A stretch of DNA of 64,000 bases from positions 1-64,000 of the forward strand of contig NZ_NFJP01000016.1 in the NCBI RefSeq assembly GCF_002159915.1. The letters run 5' to 3'. The position numbers were made by a program, and so were the translations under genes. The notes beneath the pieces were generated by a model. The model was not told where the DNA came from. It was given only the letters and a program-made list of their open reading frames with translations, and did not search any database. Numbering within the stretch: position 1 is the stretch's first letter; each line of letters begins with the position of its first letter. Of the stretch, positions 53,145 through 62,344 are shown piece by piece. Source of the DNA: Gordonibacter sp. An230. Lineage in GTDB: Bacteria; Actinomycetota; Coriobacteriia; Coriobacteriales; Eggerthellaceae.

Positions 53145-54290
53145 ATGGATTTCGGAAAGACCGAGGAGCAGGAGTTGCTGCTCGAAAGCCTGAAAACCGT
53201 CTACGAGCGGGGGGATTTCGACACTTATTTCAAGGAATGCGATCAAAACCATGAATATCCTCAGAAAGCTGTCGACAGCTTGGTGGAAGCCGGGTTCTCC
53301 GCGCTCGGCATTCCCGAGGAGTTCGGTGGCACTCCGACCGACATCATGACCCAGATCATGGTGGCTGAAGAGGCGCATGCGCTTGGGTATCCGTCGCTGT
53401 GCTGGATCAACTTCTCCACTGAGGTGGACGACATCCTCGCCTTCGGCAACGAAGCCCAGCAGAAAGAGATTCTGAAGTACGCGCTTCAAGGCATCAAGCC
53501 CTTTACATTGGGCTTCACAGAACCTCAAGCCGGTTCCGATAGCGCCGCCATGGCGACCACCGCCACCAAGCGCGAAGGCAAGGTGTACGTCAACGGAAAC
53601 AAGACGTTCAACACGAGCGCTGACCGCGCGCCGTACATGCTGTGCGTGTGCCGCAGCGGCATCAACGAGAATCCGTACAAGGATTTCAGCATGTACCTGT
53701 TTCCGATGGATCGTCCTGGCATCACCATCGAGAAGCTCGACAAGATCGGCAACAACATGTGCGGCACCTACGAGGTGCACCTCGACAACGTCGAGTGCGA
53801 CGAGAGCGATCTCGTCGGAGTCGAGGGCAGGGGCTTTTATCAGCTGATGAAGAACTTCGAAGTGGAGCGTCTGACCATCTGCGCCGCCAACGTGGGCATG
53901 GCTCGCTGCGCGTACGATGAGGCCGTGAAGTACGCCGGCCAACGCGAGCAGTTTGGCAAGACGATCGGCTCCTTCCAGCTCATCCAGGAAAAGATTGTCG
54001 ACATGAAGATCAAGATCGAGAACATGCAGAACATGCTGTACAAGGCCGCTTGGAAGAAGATGAACGGCGAGTCCATCTCCATCGATTCCTCGCTTGTGAA
54101 GCGCTACACCGGGCAGGCCGCGTTCCAGGTCATCGACGACGCCATGCAGATCATGGGCGGCATCGGGTACACGCACGACTGCCGCATTTCCCGCCTGTGG
54201 CGCGATCAGCGCGTCTACCGCATCATGGCCGGTACCGAGGAGATCATGGTGCATACGGCGGGGCGCGCGCTCATCAAGGAAGCCCAGTAG
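53145..54290 (+). CDS. Acyl-CoA dehydrogenase, CaiA-like, copy 2
   Basis: 381 residues, matching E. coli CaiA in length and order of motifs: FGKTEEQELLLESL at the start, LGFTEPQAGSDSAAMATTAT (~124), VYVNGNKTFNTSADR, KNFEVERLTICAANVGMARC (~240), and the ending MGGIGYTHDCRISRLWRDQR. It is followed within 19 nt by fixA, so its electron partner is almost certainly FixAB. In cai-type loci this enzyme reduces an enoyl-CoA, and that direction is plausible here. GAAAGGGAG precedes the ATG. Confidence 0.93.
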   Translation: MDFGKTEEQELLLESLKTVYERGDFDTYFKECDQNHEYPQKAVDSLVEAGFSALGIPEEFGGTPTDIMTQIMVAEEAHALGYPSLCWINFSTEVDDILAFGNEAQQKEILKYALQGIKPFTLGFTEPQAGSDSAAMATTATKREGKVYVNGNKTFNTSADRAPYMLCVCRSGINENPYKDFSMYLFPMDRPGITIEKLDKIGNNMCGTYEVHLDNVECDESDLVGVEGRGFYQLMKNFEVERLTICAANVGMARCAYDEAVKYAGQREQFGKTIGSFQLIQEKIVDMKIKIENMQNMLYKAAWKKMNGESISIDSSLVKRYTGQAAFQVIDDAMQIMGGIGYTHDCRISRLWRDQRVYRIMAGTEEIMVHTAGRALIKEAQ

Positions 54291-54308
54291 GGCATCGGGG
54301 GGTTCGCC

Positions 54309-55070
54309 ATGGATACGGTTGCATGTTACAAAGTAGTGCCTGACGAGCAGGACATCGTCGTCAACTTCGACAACACGCTGAACATGGATCGCGCCAAGTC
54401 CGTTATCGGCGAGTACGATCTTATGGCCATCGAGGAGGTGGTGAGCATCGCCGATGCGACGGGCGGTCGGGCCGTGCTTTTGACTGCGGGAGACGAGAGG
54501 GTAACCGACTCCAAGCTGGTCAAAGCGGCCCTCTCGCGCGGTGCCGCGGAGCTGTACGCCGTTGTCGATCCGGCGTTGGCGTCGGCTGACGCGTTTCAAA
54601 CGGCCGCCGTGCTTGCCGCCGCGTTGAGAAAAATGAAGTTTGACGTGGCGTTGTTCGGCGAGGGCTCGTCCGACTTGTATGCGCAGCAGGTTGGATCGCT
54701 CGTCGGATTCCTGCTGGGGGCTCCCGTCCTCAACGCGGTGAGCCGCATCGAGGTGAGCGATGGCAAGATCGCCATCGAGCGCACCTTAGAGCGCGAGGTG
54801 GAGGTGCTCGAGGCTGTGTCGCCGGTTGTTCTTTCGACGACGGCCGATATCAATGTCCCTCGCATTCCCCAGTTGAAGGACATTTTGGCGGCGGGCAAGA
54901 AGCCGATGACCGTGTGGTCGCTCGACGAGGTTGGCGGTTTGCCGGCGTCGTCGGTTGAAACGGTGTCGGTGCTTGCTCCGGCAAGCATCGAGCGCAAGAT
55001 GGTTGTGTACGAAGACGCTTCGGCCGAGAGCATTCGCGCCTTGGCCTCCGATATTCGAGCTTTGCGGTAG
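54309..55070 (+). CDS. fixA: FixA electron-transfer flavoprotein, beta-type subunit
   Basis: 253 residues. It begins with ACYKVVPDEQDIVVN, close to the start of E. coli FixA, and has EGSSDLYAQQVGSLVGFLL (~117) and ADINVPRIPQLKDIL (~180), both characteristic. It forms a heterodimer with FixB that carries FAD and, in bifurcating types, splits electrons between a quinone and a low-potential acceptor. Confidence 0.94.
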   Translation: MDTVACYKVVPDEQDIVVNFDNTLNMDRAKSVIGEYDLMAIEEVVSIADATGGRAVLLTAGDERVTDSKLVKAALSRGAAELYAVVDPALASADAFQTAAVLAAALRKMKFDVALFGEGSSDLYAQQVGSLVGFLLGAPVLNAVSRIEVSDGKIAIERTLEREVEVLEAVSPVVLSTTADINVPRIPQLKDILAAGKKPMTVWSLDEVGGLPASSVETVSVLAPASIERKMVVYEDASAESIRALASDIRALR

Positions 55071-55082
55071 GGCGGTGAGGAC

Positions 55083-56027
55083 ATGAGCGCATTCAGTGCG
55101 ATTTGGGTTGTGGGGGAAGACCCCGAAAGCTATGCGCCGCTGTGCGCGGTGGCGAAGCGGCTGGGCGAGAAGGTGGAAGCCGTCTGGATCGGCTCCCCTG
55201 ACGAGATGCCCCTAGAGCGGGTGCGAGGGGCGTGCGCCGTTCGCGTAGTGCCGATGGAAGAGGGCGCGTTGTTCGAAGACTGCATCGGGTCCGTTGCCGC
55301 GAGCGCTGCCGAGAGGCGTCCGGACGCCGTGCTGCTTTCCACGAGCAAGCGCATGCGGTTGGCGGCGGCATGCATCGCCGCCGCGATGGGGACGCGGGTG
55401 ATCAACGATACGATCCGCGTGGACATTGAGGGCGGAGCGCTTGAGGCCGAGCATATGGCGTATGGCGGCAGCGCTTTCAGCGTCGAGCGCGCGAATCCGG
55501 GCGCGGCTGTTGTATTGCTGAGCGAGGGATTGCTGCTGAACGAGCCGCCTGCCGACGCCCTCTGCGAGGAGCCGTCCGTGAGCGAAGCGAAGGCAGGGGC
55601 GATGCCGAGCGGGTTTTCGCTGGTGGAGCGTAAGCCACGTAGTGCGGAGTCGGTCAACCTCGCTGCAGCGAAGCGCGTGGTGAGCGCGGGCCGCGGCATC
55701 GCCGAGCGGGGCGATCTCTGTCTGATCGAGCAGCTTGCCGAGGCCCTCGAGGCCGAGGTGGGCTGCACGCGGCCGCTTGCGGAAGGCTCGAATTGGCTGG
55801 CTCGCGAGCGTTATATCGGCGTGTCGGGCGCCATGATCAAGCCCGAATTGTTCGTGGCTGTAGGGGTGTCGGGCCAGGTTCAGCATATGGTGGGAGCGAA
55901 TCGGGCCAAAACCATCGTGGCTATCAACAAAGACAAGAGTGCTCCGGTGTTCAAGCAGGCCGATTATGGAATCGTCGGCGATCTATACGAGGTGGTCCCG
56001 CAGTTGGTGGCAGAGCTGAAGGCGTAG
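55083..56027 (+). CDS. fixB: FixB electron-transfer flavoprotein, alpha-type subunit
   Basis: 314 residues, starting 12 nt after fixA. The C-terminal FAD-binding domain is complete: VSAGRGIAERGDLCLIEQLA (~200), YIGVSGAMIKPELFVAVGVS (~245), GQVQHMVGANRAKTIVAINK, then DYGIVGDLYEVVPQL. The N-terminal half is more variable. Confidence 0.94.
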   Translation: MSAFSAIWVVGEDPESYAPLCAVAKRLGEKVEAVWIGSPDEMPLERVRGACAVRVVPMEEGALFEDCIGSVAASAAERRPDAVLLSTSKRMRLAAACIAAAMGTRVINDTIRVDIEGGALEAEHMAYGGSAFSVERANPGAAVVLLSEGLLLNEPPADALCEEPSVSEAKAGAMPSGFSLVERKPRSAESVNLAAAKRVVSAGRGIAERGDLCLIEQLAEALEAEVGCTRPLAEGSNWLARERYIGVSGAMIKPELFVAVGVSGQVQHMVGANRAKTIVAINKDKSAPVFKQADYGIVGDLYEVVPQLVAELKA

Positions 56028-56056
56028 CGGTCAAAGCAATGCAAGGAGGAAGCGCA

Positions 56057-56515
56057 ATGGATCAAGCGTATTTGGGCGGTTTGGCGAGGAACGTCAACGA
56101 GGGGCCGACCCCCTTCGTCAATCTCGCGAAGCTCCAACCGGAAATCGTCGAGGAGCGCCATGTGCGCCTGGGCCTTCCGATTCAAGGACTTCATATGAAC
56201 CATGTGGGAATCGCGTATGCGGGAAGCGAGTTCGTTTTGGCCGAGATAGCGGGTGGCACCTTGTTCATGGCCACCTATGGCGACGACGAGTTCGTGCCCA
56301 TTCTCAAAGGCGTCGATATCAAGTTCTTGAAGCCGGGAACGAAAGACCTTCATGTTGAACTTGCTTTGACCGAGAAGGAGGCCGAAGAGAAGATCGGGCC
56401 GGTGCGCGAGCGCGGACGCGGCGATTATTTCCTGGCCGTTGAAGTGCGTGATGCGGACGACGACGTGGTTGCGGCTTTCGACTTCAACTACTACGCCCTC
56501 CCCGCCCAGAAGTAG
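56057..56515 (+). CDS. Hotdog-fold protein, probable acyl-CoA thioesterase (PaaI/DUF4442-like)
   Basis: A 152-residue protein. The pattern NHVGIAYAGSEFVLAEIAGG (~50), then VPILKGVDIKFLKPGTKDLH and a final VRDADDDVVAAFDFNYYALP is that of a single hotdog domain. Members often hydrolyse small acyl- or aryl-CoA esters, which would release the product or rescue trapped CoA in this operon. Catalytic residues are not certain. AAGGAGG lies 7 nt before ATG 56057. Confidence 0.75.
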   Translation: MDQAYLGGLARNVNEGPTPFVNLAKLQPEIVEERHVRLGLPIQGLHMNHVGIAYAGSEFVLAEIAGGTLFMATYGDDEFVPILKGVDIKFLKPGTKDLHVELALTEKEAEEKIGPVRERGRGDYFLAVEVRDADDDVVAAFDFNYYALPAQK

Positions 56516-56545
56516 CAATCGGTTGCTCGAGAAGGAGGATTCGAT

Positions 56546-57913
56546 ATGAAACGCTATGATGCGATCGTCATTGGTGCGGGTGTCGGTGGCTTGGGTGCCG
56601 CCTTGCTCATGGCGAGCGCGGGCAAGCGCGTGGCCTTGTTCGAGAAGCGTGCGTGGCCCGGCGGGCGCATCGGGTCGTCGAAGCGCGACGGCTTCACGGT
56701 CGATTTCGGAGTGCACCTTATTTCCCGGGGAGAGAAAGGTCCCCTCATTCAGCTGCTCGACCGCTGCGGCGTCGACCACGGCATCGAGTTCACGAAGGTG
56801 CGCCCCATACAGTCGACCGGCGGCGAGAATTTCAAGTTCCCGCAGGATCTCAAAGGCCGTGTGCCCGATAAGGATTTTGACGCCGTCATCAAAATGGTGA
56901 CGGATGTGAAGGGCATGAGCGACGAAGAGACGCACGAGTTCGACAGTCAAACGCTTGAGGAGTTTCTCGATGGGTACACAACCGATCCGTTCGTGCATGC
57001 GTGCGTGAGCCAGATCGGCTTCATCTATTGCTGCATTCCTGAGTATCGCTTGTCGGCGGGCGAGTTCGCACGATGCTTGAAGTGGGAGGCCGAGGCCCAT
57101 GCGTCGGGGTATCCCTCCGGAGGCTGCATCGCCATTCTGAACGCGTATATGAACGGTTTGGAGCAGTATGGCGTCGATACGTATTTCGGCACGCCGGTCG
57201 ACAAGGTCGTCGTCGAAGGCGGGAAAGCCGTCGGCGTGCTTGCCGGCAGGGAGGAATATCGTGCCGACATGATCGTGTCGAATGCCGGCATCCAGGAGAC
57301 CGTCTCCGATCTGGTGGGTGCGGAGCACTTCGACGCGGCTTACGTCGACTACGTGAAAAGCCTCGAGATATCGTTCGTGTCCATCATCGCGCGCTTTGCG
57401 CTCGACACGGTCATCAGCCCTGAGATCAAGATGCTGTCGGGCTTCTCGTCGGTGCCCGTCAAGGAGTACAACGACAAGCTGATGGCGGGCGAGGTGCCCG
57501 AGGAGTTGAACTCGTTCATCGTCGTGCCGTCGAGCTTCGATTCGTCGGTGGCGCCCGAGGGCAAGCAGCTCGTCATGATGACGACGGCTGTTCCTGCGGG
57601 CATCAAAGACGAATACTGCCCGGCGATCCTAGAAGCGCTCATCGATTTGGCTGAGACCCATTTCCCGGGGTTGCGCGAGCATGCGCTTTTTGTCGAAAAG
57701 GTCTTCCCTTCCGACGCCGCTCGGATCATGGGGGAAGACGGCGCGGGCATCGGCATCGCCCAGCAGGCGGGTCAGGCTGGCAAAGACCGTCCGGCCATCA
57801 AAACTCCGGTCGAAGGCCTGTACATCGTCGGGGCCGAGGCCGGCGGTGCCGGTGTAGGCACCGAACTCGCAGCCAACAGTGCTATCGAGTTCTTCGACAC
57901 GTACGTGGCGTAA
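56546..57913 (+). CDS. Phytoene-desaturase-like FAD/NAD(P)-binding oxidoreductase
   Basis: 455 residues. The N-terminal dinucleotide fold YDAIVIGAGVGGLGAALLM is followed by GGRIGSSKRDGFTVDFGVHL (~38-57), the pattern of the CrtI/amine-oxidase superfamily. GLYIVGAEAGGAGVGTELAA near the C-terminus completes the FAD site. Members desaturate, isomerise or oxidise lipophilic substrates. Its position between the hotdog gene and the CoA-transferase gene, in an operon otherwise like cai/fix, is unusual and suggests an extra redox step on the pathway substrate. AGAAGGAGG precedes the ATG. Confidence 0.85.
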   Translation: MKRYDAIVIGAGVGGLGAALLMASAGKRVALFEKRAWPGGRIGSSKRDGFTVDFGVHLISRGEKGPLIQLLDRCGVDHGIEFTKVRPIQSTGGENFKFPQDLKGRVPDKDFDAVIKMVTDVKGMSDEETHEFDSQTLEEFLDGYTTDPFVHACVSQIGFIYCCIPEYRLSAGEFARCLKWEAEAHASGYPSGGCIAILNAYMNGLEQYGVDTYFGTPVDKVVVEGGKAVGVLAGREEYRADMIVSNAGIQETVSDLVGAEHFDAAYVDYVKSLEISFVSIIARFALDTVISPEIKMLSGFSSVPVKEYNDKLMAGEVPEELNSFIVVPSSFDSSVAPEGKQLVMMTTAVPAGIKDEYCPAILEALIDLAETHFPGLREHALFVEKVFPSDAARIMGEDGAGIGIAQQAGQAGKDRPAIKTPVEGLYIVGAEAGGAGVGTELAANSAIEFFDTYVA

Positions 57914-57934
57914 CGCGAAGGGGGCGTGGAGAAC

Positions 57935-59176
57935 ATGGCGAAGCGAAGCGATATACCTGCATTCGGAAACCTCCAGGGGGTCAAGGTTGTGGTGTCGGCC
58001 GTGTCGACGGCCGGGCCTTTTGCGGGGGAGTTGTTTGCCGAAAACGGTGCCGACGTCATTTGGCTCGAGCCACCGAAGGGTCTTGATCCGTATCGATGGA
58101 CGCAGGATGGATGGGGTGTGCAGAACGAGCATCGCAACATGCGCAACCTCATGCTCGATGTGGTTTCGCCCGAAGGGCGCGACGTGTTTTTGAAGGTCAT
58201 CGAGGATGTCGACATATTCATTGAGGCTTCCCGTGGAGGGCAATGGGAAAAGTGGGGTTATTCCGACGAACTCTTGTGGGAACGCAATCCCCGTTTGGTG
58301 ATCGGCCATATGTCGGGTTACGGGCTTACGGGCGACCCTGCTTACGTGAATTTACCCGGGTACGACTTCACGGTGAACGCATTTTCGGGTCTCATGTACT
58401 TGAACGGGTACAAAGATGGCCCTCCTTATATGATCCAGAAATTCGTGACGGATTACTATGCGGGATTGTTTGCGTATGGCTCGGCGCTTGCCGGATACGT
58501 GAGCGCCTTGCGTTCGGGGAAGGGGGAAAGCTTCGACCTCGCTCAGTACGAGGCGGCTGTGCGCTGCCAAGCAGGTCTGTTCGGGAAATGGTTCGAGAAG
58601 CGTATCCAAGAAGAGCGCGGTGCCGGCGCTCCTCGCGACAACATCTCGGCTGGTGCGGGGTACTACGAATGCGGGGATGGCGAAGGCGTGTACCTGTTCA
58701 CGGCAGGCGCGTCTACGGTGAAGAAGGCCGTGGAGTTCTTCGGGCTCGAATACGGAAGCGACTTGTTTCCCGAGGGCATGCCGTCGGTGGGCATCAACTC
58801 CGAAGGGGCGCCGGTGTTCGACGCGGCCATCGAATCGTATGCAGCTGAGCATACCGCGGCCGAATTCGCCGAAGCTATGGCCGAGATCGGCATCCCGTGC
58901 TCGGTGGTCATGAATTACGAGATGATGGAGAGCCATCCGCACTACCTTGCTCGCGGCACGTGGGTTGAATGGGATACCGTCGATGGCAAGCGCGTGAAAG
59001 GCGTGACGTCGGTGCCGCGTTTCTCCAACCGTCCCTCGAAGATTTGGCGCGGGTGTCCTTCCCAAGGCATGGACAACGAAGACATTCTGGCCGAGGCGGG
59101 CTTCGACGAAGACGATATCGCAGCGCTCTACGACAAGGGCGTGCTGCGCAAGTCGGACTACGTTGGCGGGCTTTGA
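57935..59176 (+). CDS. Family III CoA-transferase (CaiB type), copy 3
   Basis: 413 residues. It shows NLQGVKVVVSAVSTAGPFAG, ENGADVIWLEPP, HMSGYGLTGDPAYVN (~129), the putative catalytic Asp in FVTDYYAGLFA (~175) and RPSKIWRGCPSQGMDNEDIL at the end. It is most like the copy at 27390. ATG 57935 is preferred over an in-frame GTG nine nt earlier because AAGGGGG would be too close to the latter. The stop overlaps the following ligase start by 1 nt (TGATG). Confidence 0.92.
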   Translation: MAKRSDIPAFGNLQGVKVVVSAVSTAGPFAGELFAENGADVIWLEPPKGLDPYRWTQDGWGVQNEHRNMRNLMLDVVSPEGRDVFLKVIEDVDIFIEASRGGQWEKWGYSDELLWERNPRLVIGHMSGYGLTGDPAYVNLPGYDFTVNAFSGLMYLNGYKDGPPYMIQKFVTDYYAGLFAYGSALAGYVSALRSGKGESFDLAQYEAAVRCQAGLFGKWFEKRIQEERGAGAPRDNISAGAGYYECGDGEGVYLFTAGASTVKKAVEFFGLEYGSDLFPEGMPSVGINSEGAPVFDAAIESYAAEHTAAEFAEAMAEIGIPCSVVMNYEMMESHPHYLARGTWVEWDTVDGKRVKGVTSVPRFSNRPSKIWRGCPSQGMDNEDILAEAGFDEDDIAALYDKGVLRKSDYVGGL

Positions 59177-60711
59177 TGGCGCCGCGGTCGCTTTCCGAAG
59201 CTTTCGACGCGTCGGTCTTGAGCCATTGCGACAAAGTTGCTGTGCGCTTCAAGGGCAGGGAGCTCACGTACCGCGATCTTGGGGCACGGGTCAAGAAGCT
59301 GGCCGGAGGGCTTGCGGCGCTTGGTGTTCGCTCGGGGGATCGCGTTGTCATGATCAGCGCGAATCAGCCTGCTTGCATGGAATGTTTGCTTGCTTGTCTG
59401 CGCGTGGGCGCGGTGTACGAGCCGTGCAACGTCAGGCTCGCCCCGTCGGTTACCAAACGCGTGATCGAGCGGTCGGGCGCAAGCGTGGCGGTGGTGTCCG
59501 GGGAACTGTATCCTGCGATGCGCGAGCTCTTTGAGGAGGTCGCGCATCCGGTTCGTGTGGTGGTGACGGGGGCATCGCCGGATGAGGCGCACGATGGCGC
59601 GATCGACTACGAGAGGCTCGTCGAGGGGTCGTCTCCTTGCGATTCGAGCGTTCGCGTTGCCTCTTCCGACGTTGTGTTGCTTTTGCACACGAGCGGCACG
59701 ACTGGTCTGCCACGCGGTGTCCTGCATACGCACGAGGCGCTTGCGAGGCGTGTTGCCGCCGATCAGCGGACCATGGCATTCGAAGAGGGTTGCGTCACGC
59801 TGTGCGTGCTCCCTTTGTTCCACGTGACGTTCGTGTCGGCGCTCATCACGTTGCTTGTGGGCGGCGAGCTGGTCATGGCGAGCTCGCGCAAGGCGACCGA
59901 CCTGCTTGCCGCCATCAAAGACTTCGGCGTGACGCATCTGTGCGTAGTGCCCTTTTTGCTCAGGCTTATTGTGGCGCAAGTGCAGCGAGAGAGAGCGTGC
60001 ATCGACACGCTTCGCTTTGTTATTTACGGTGGGGAGCCGGTTGACGAGGGGTTGCTCGCCTGTTGCCAGGAGCTATTCTCATGCAAGTTCATGCAGGGCT
60101 ACGGGATGACCGAGACATTGGGAGCGGTGACCATGTTGCTGCCCGAGCATCATCGGCATGCTGAAAATCTTCTCACGGCTGGCATGCCGCTGCCGGGCGT
60201 GGAGGTGAGGATCATCGACGACGGCGGCGAAGAGCTTCCGCAGGGTGTCGCGGGGGAGGTGACGGTCAAAACCGACACGCTTATGAAAGGCTATGCGTGC
60301 GACGAGGAGCGCACACGCCAAGTGGTTCGCGACGGGTGGTACCTTACGGGCGATATAGGCATGCTCGATGATCGGGGATTCCTTGTTTTGATTGATCGCA
60401 AGAGCAACATGGTCATCACGGGCGGCGAGAACGTGTATCCGCTTGAAGTGGAGCGATGCATTCGCATGCTCGACGATGTCGCGGATGTTGCGGTTGCGGG
60501 CGTGCCCGACGCGTACTGGGGCGAGTCCATCGTGGCGTGCGTCGTGCGTGTTGATGGATCGTCCCTGACGGAGCGAGACGTGGTGGCTCATTGCGCGCAC
60601 TGTCTGGGCGGGTACAAGAAACCGCGAAAGGTGATATTCGCGCAGAGGATTGAGCGCGGTGCGTCGGGGAAGGTGTCCAAGGCATTTCTCGACGAATTGA
60701 TTGGCCGATAG
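59176..60711 (+). CDS. AMP-forming acyl-CoA ligase (CaiC-like)
   Basis: 511 residues. P-loop LHTSGTTGLPRGVLHTHEAL (~173), MQGYGMTETLGAVTM (~308), hinge LTGDIGMLDDRGFLVLIDRK (~392), SNMVITGGENVYPLEVE, and the C-terminal catalytic Lys in RGASGKVSKAFL (~498). It activates a carboxylic acid as its CoA thioester, presumably priming a cycle that the CoA-transferase then sustains. Unlike the ligase at 35216 it has no fused hydrolase. Confidence 0.92.
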   Translation: MAPRSLSEAFDASVLSHCDKVAVRFKGRELTYRDLGARVKKLAGGLAALGVRSGDRVVMISANQPACMECLLACLRVGAVYEPCNVRLAPSVTKRVIERSGASVAVVSGELYPAMRELFEEVAHPVRVVVTGASPDEAHDGAIDYERLVEGSSPCDSSVRVASSDVVLLLHTSGTTGLPRGVLHTHEALARRVAADQRTMAFEEGCVTLCVLPLFHVTFVSALITLLVGGELVMASSRKATDLLAAIKDFGVTHLCVVPFLLRLIVAQVQRERACIDTLRFVIYGGEPVDEGLLACCQELFSCKFMQGYGMTETLGAVTMLLPEHHRHAENLLTAGMPLPGVEVRIIDDGGEELPQGVAGEVTVKTDTLMKGYACDEERTRQVVRDGWYLTGDIGMLDDRGFLVLIDRKSNMVITGGENVYPLEVERCIRMLDDVADVAVAGVPDAYWGESIVACVVRVDGSSLTERDVVAHCAHCLGGYKKPRKVIFAQRIERGASGKVSKAFLDELIGR

Positions 60712-60727
60712 AGGGAGGCTGAAGTTT

Positions 60728-62017
60728 ATGGCAGCTGATTTCGACGCAATCGTGGTGGGCGCTGGCTGCGCGGGCTCGGTTGCGGCTTATGTGCTGGCAG
60801 CCAAGGGGAAGAGCGTGCTGCTTGTGGAGCGCGGCGAGGATGCCGGTTCGAAGAACATGACGGGTGGGAGGCTGTATGCCCATGCGCTTCGCGAGGTGCT
60901 GCCGCATTTTGAGGACAACGCCCCTCTCGAGCGCAAGATAACAACCGAGCGCATCTCTCTTATCACTCAGGATGAGTGCACGACGGTGTCGTTCGCCTCG
61001 CCTCGTTTGGGCGAGGCTGCCTGTGATTCGTATGCGGTGCTGCGCGGCCCATTCGACCGCTGGCTTGCTTCTCAGGCTGAAGATGCTGGTGCCGAGTGCG
61101 TGTTCGGCATCGCTGTCGAGGACGTGCTGTGGGATGAGGATCGCATCGCCGGCATAGTGGCGGGTGGCGATGCTCTGACTGCCGAGGTGGTCATCATAGC
61201 CGATGGCGTGAATTCGCTGCTGACCGAGAAGGCGAAATTGGCGTCGCGTCCTCGGCCGCATCAGATTGCCGTTGGCGTGAAAGAGACCATCGCCTTGTCC
61301 GAGCGCGTCATCAGTGATCGGTTTTGCGCAGCTGACGGCGAGGGGTCTGCATGGCTTTTTGCCGGTGCCGCCACGCAGGGGCATGTGGGAGGCGGCTTCC
61401 TTTACACAAATCGCGATTCCATATCTATAGGACTCGTGGCCACCTTGTCTGATTTGTGCACATCGGCGGTGCCGATCTACCAGATGATGGAGGACTTCAA
61501 GGCGCATCCTTCCATCGCCCCTCTTTTGCGAGGCGGTTCGCTTGCGGAGTATTCTGGCCACCTGATTCCAGAAGGGGGTTTGGCGATGGTGCCCGAGCTT
61601 TGCCGCGATGGGTGCCTTGTGGCGGGAGATGCGGCAATGCTGTGCATTAACCTGGGATACCAGGTGCGAGGGATGGACTATGCCATCGCGTCGGGGCGCA
61701 TCGCCGCCGAAGTGGCCGCTGAAGCGCTTGATGCGGGCGACACGTCGGCGAATCGTTTGTCGGCATACAAGCTAAAGCTTTCCGAGAGCTTCGTGCTGAA
61801 GGATATGCAGGCGCATCGCGATTTCCCGGCGTTTATGGAAGGGACTCCGCGCATATTCAAGGGCTATCCCGAGATGGCGGCTGATATCATGCGGGGCATG
61901 TTCGCGGTCGACGGTTCGCCGGTGAGGCCGATGAAGCGCATCGCGATGGAGCCGGTGAAGAGAATGGGCGTGCTCACGTTGCTCAAGGATGTTCGAAGGG
62001 GGATGAGGGCGCTGTGA
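60728..62017 (+). CDS. fixC: FixC-like FAD quinone oxidoreductase, copy 2
   Basis: 429 residues. FAD motif VGAGCAGSVAAYVLAAKGKS, the FixC block GSKNMTGGRLYAHALREVLP (~45), and GCLVAGDAAMLCINLGYQVR (~297). It is paralogous to the gene at 30651. GAGGGAGG precedes ATG 60728. With fixA, fixB and fixX it completes a FixABCX set in one operon. Confidence 0.94.
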   Translation: MAADFDAIVVGAGCAGSVAAYVLAAKGKSVLLVERGEDAGSKNMTGGRLYAHALREVLPHFEDNAPLERKITTERISLITQDECTTVSFASPRLGEAACDSYAVLRGPFDRWLASQAEDAGAECVFGIAVEDVLWDEDRIAGIVAGGDALTAEVVIIADGVNSLLTEKAKLASRPRPHQIAVGVKETIALSERVISDRFCAADGEGSAWLFAGAATQGHVGGGFLYTNRDSISIGLVATLSDLCTSAVPIYQMMEDFKAHPSIAPLLRGGSLAEYSGHLIPEGGLAMVPELCRDGCLVAGDAAMLCINLGYQVRGMDYAIASGRIAAEVAAEALDAGDTSANRLSAYKLKLSESFVLKDMQAHRDFPAFMEGTPRIFKGYPEMAADIMRGMFAVDGSPVRPMKRIAMEPVKRMGVLTLLKDVRRGMRAL

Positions 62018-62313
62018 TTGATGCGGCTTCTTGGACGGTCAATGTGGATGAGAAGTTGGCCGTCGACAAGTTCAACGTCGACGAGGAGAACGCGCATATT
62101 GTGGTGCGCTCCCGTCCCAGCGAAGCGGAATTCGATAAGTTGGTGCTGTGCTGTCCGGCGGGTTTGTACAAGCGCACTCCCGAAGGCGAGACCGAGTTTG
62201 ACTATGCGGGATGCCTTGAATGCGGCACGTGCCGTATATTGTGCGGCGACACTATTTTGGAAAAGTGGACGTTTCCGCAGGGAGGCATGGGCGTGTCGTA
62301 TCGATACGGCTAA
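62014..62313 (+). CDS. fixX: FixX-like ferredoxin, copy 2
   Basis: 99 residues starting at a GTG that overlaps the fixC stop. DEKLAVDKFNVDEENAHIVV, VLCCPAGLYKRTPEG and FDYAGCLECGTCRILCG are close to E. coli FixX. It is more similar to that protein than the copy at 31940 is. Confidence 0.94.
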   Translation: MIDAASWTVNVDEKLAVDKFNVDEENAHIVVRSRPSEAEFDKLVLCCPAGLYKRTPEGETEFDYAGCLECGTCRILCGDTILEKWTFPQGGMGVSYRYG

Positions 62314-62344
62314 AGAATCCTCGGCCATCTCTGGTATTAAATTC

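Noticed and set aside
53145-62313. Assignment of the operon as a carnitine-reduction (cai) operon
   Set aside because: No betaine/carnitine transporter, CaiD or CaiE is present, and two extra enzymes are; only the architecture is shared.
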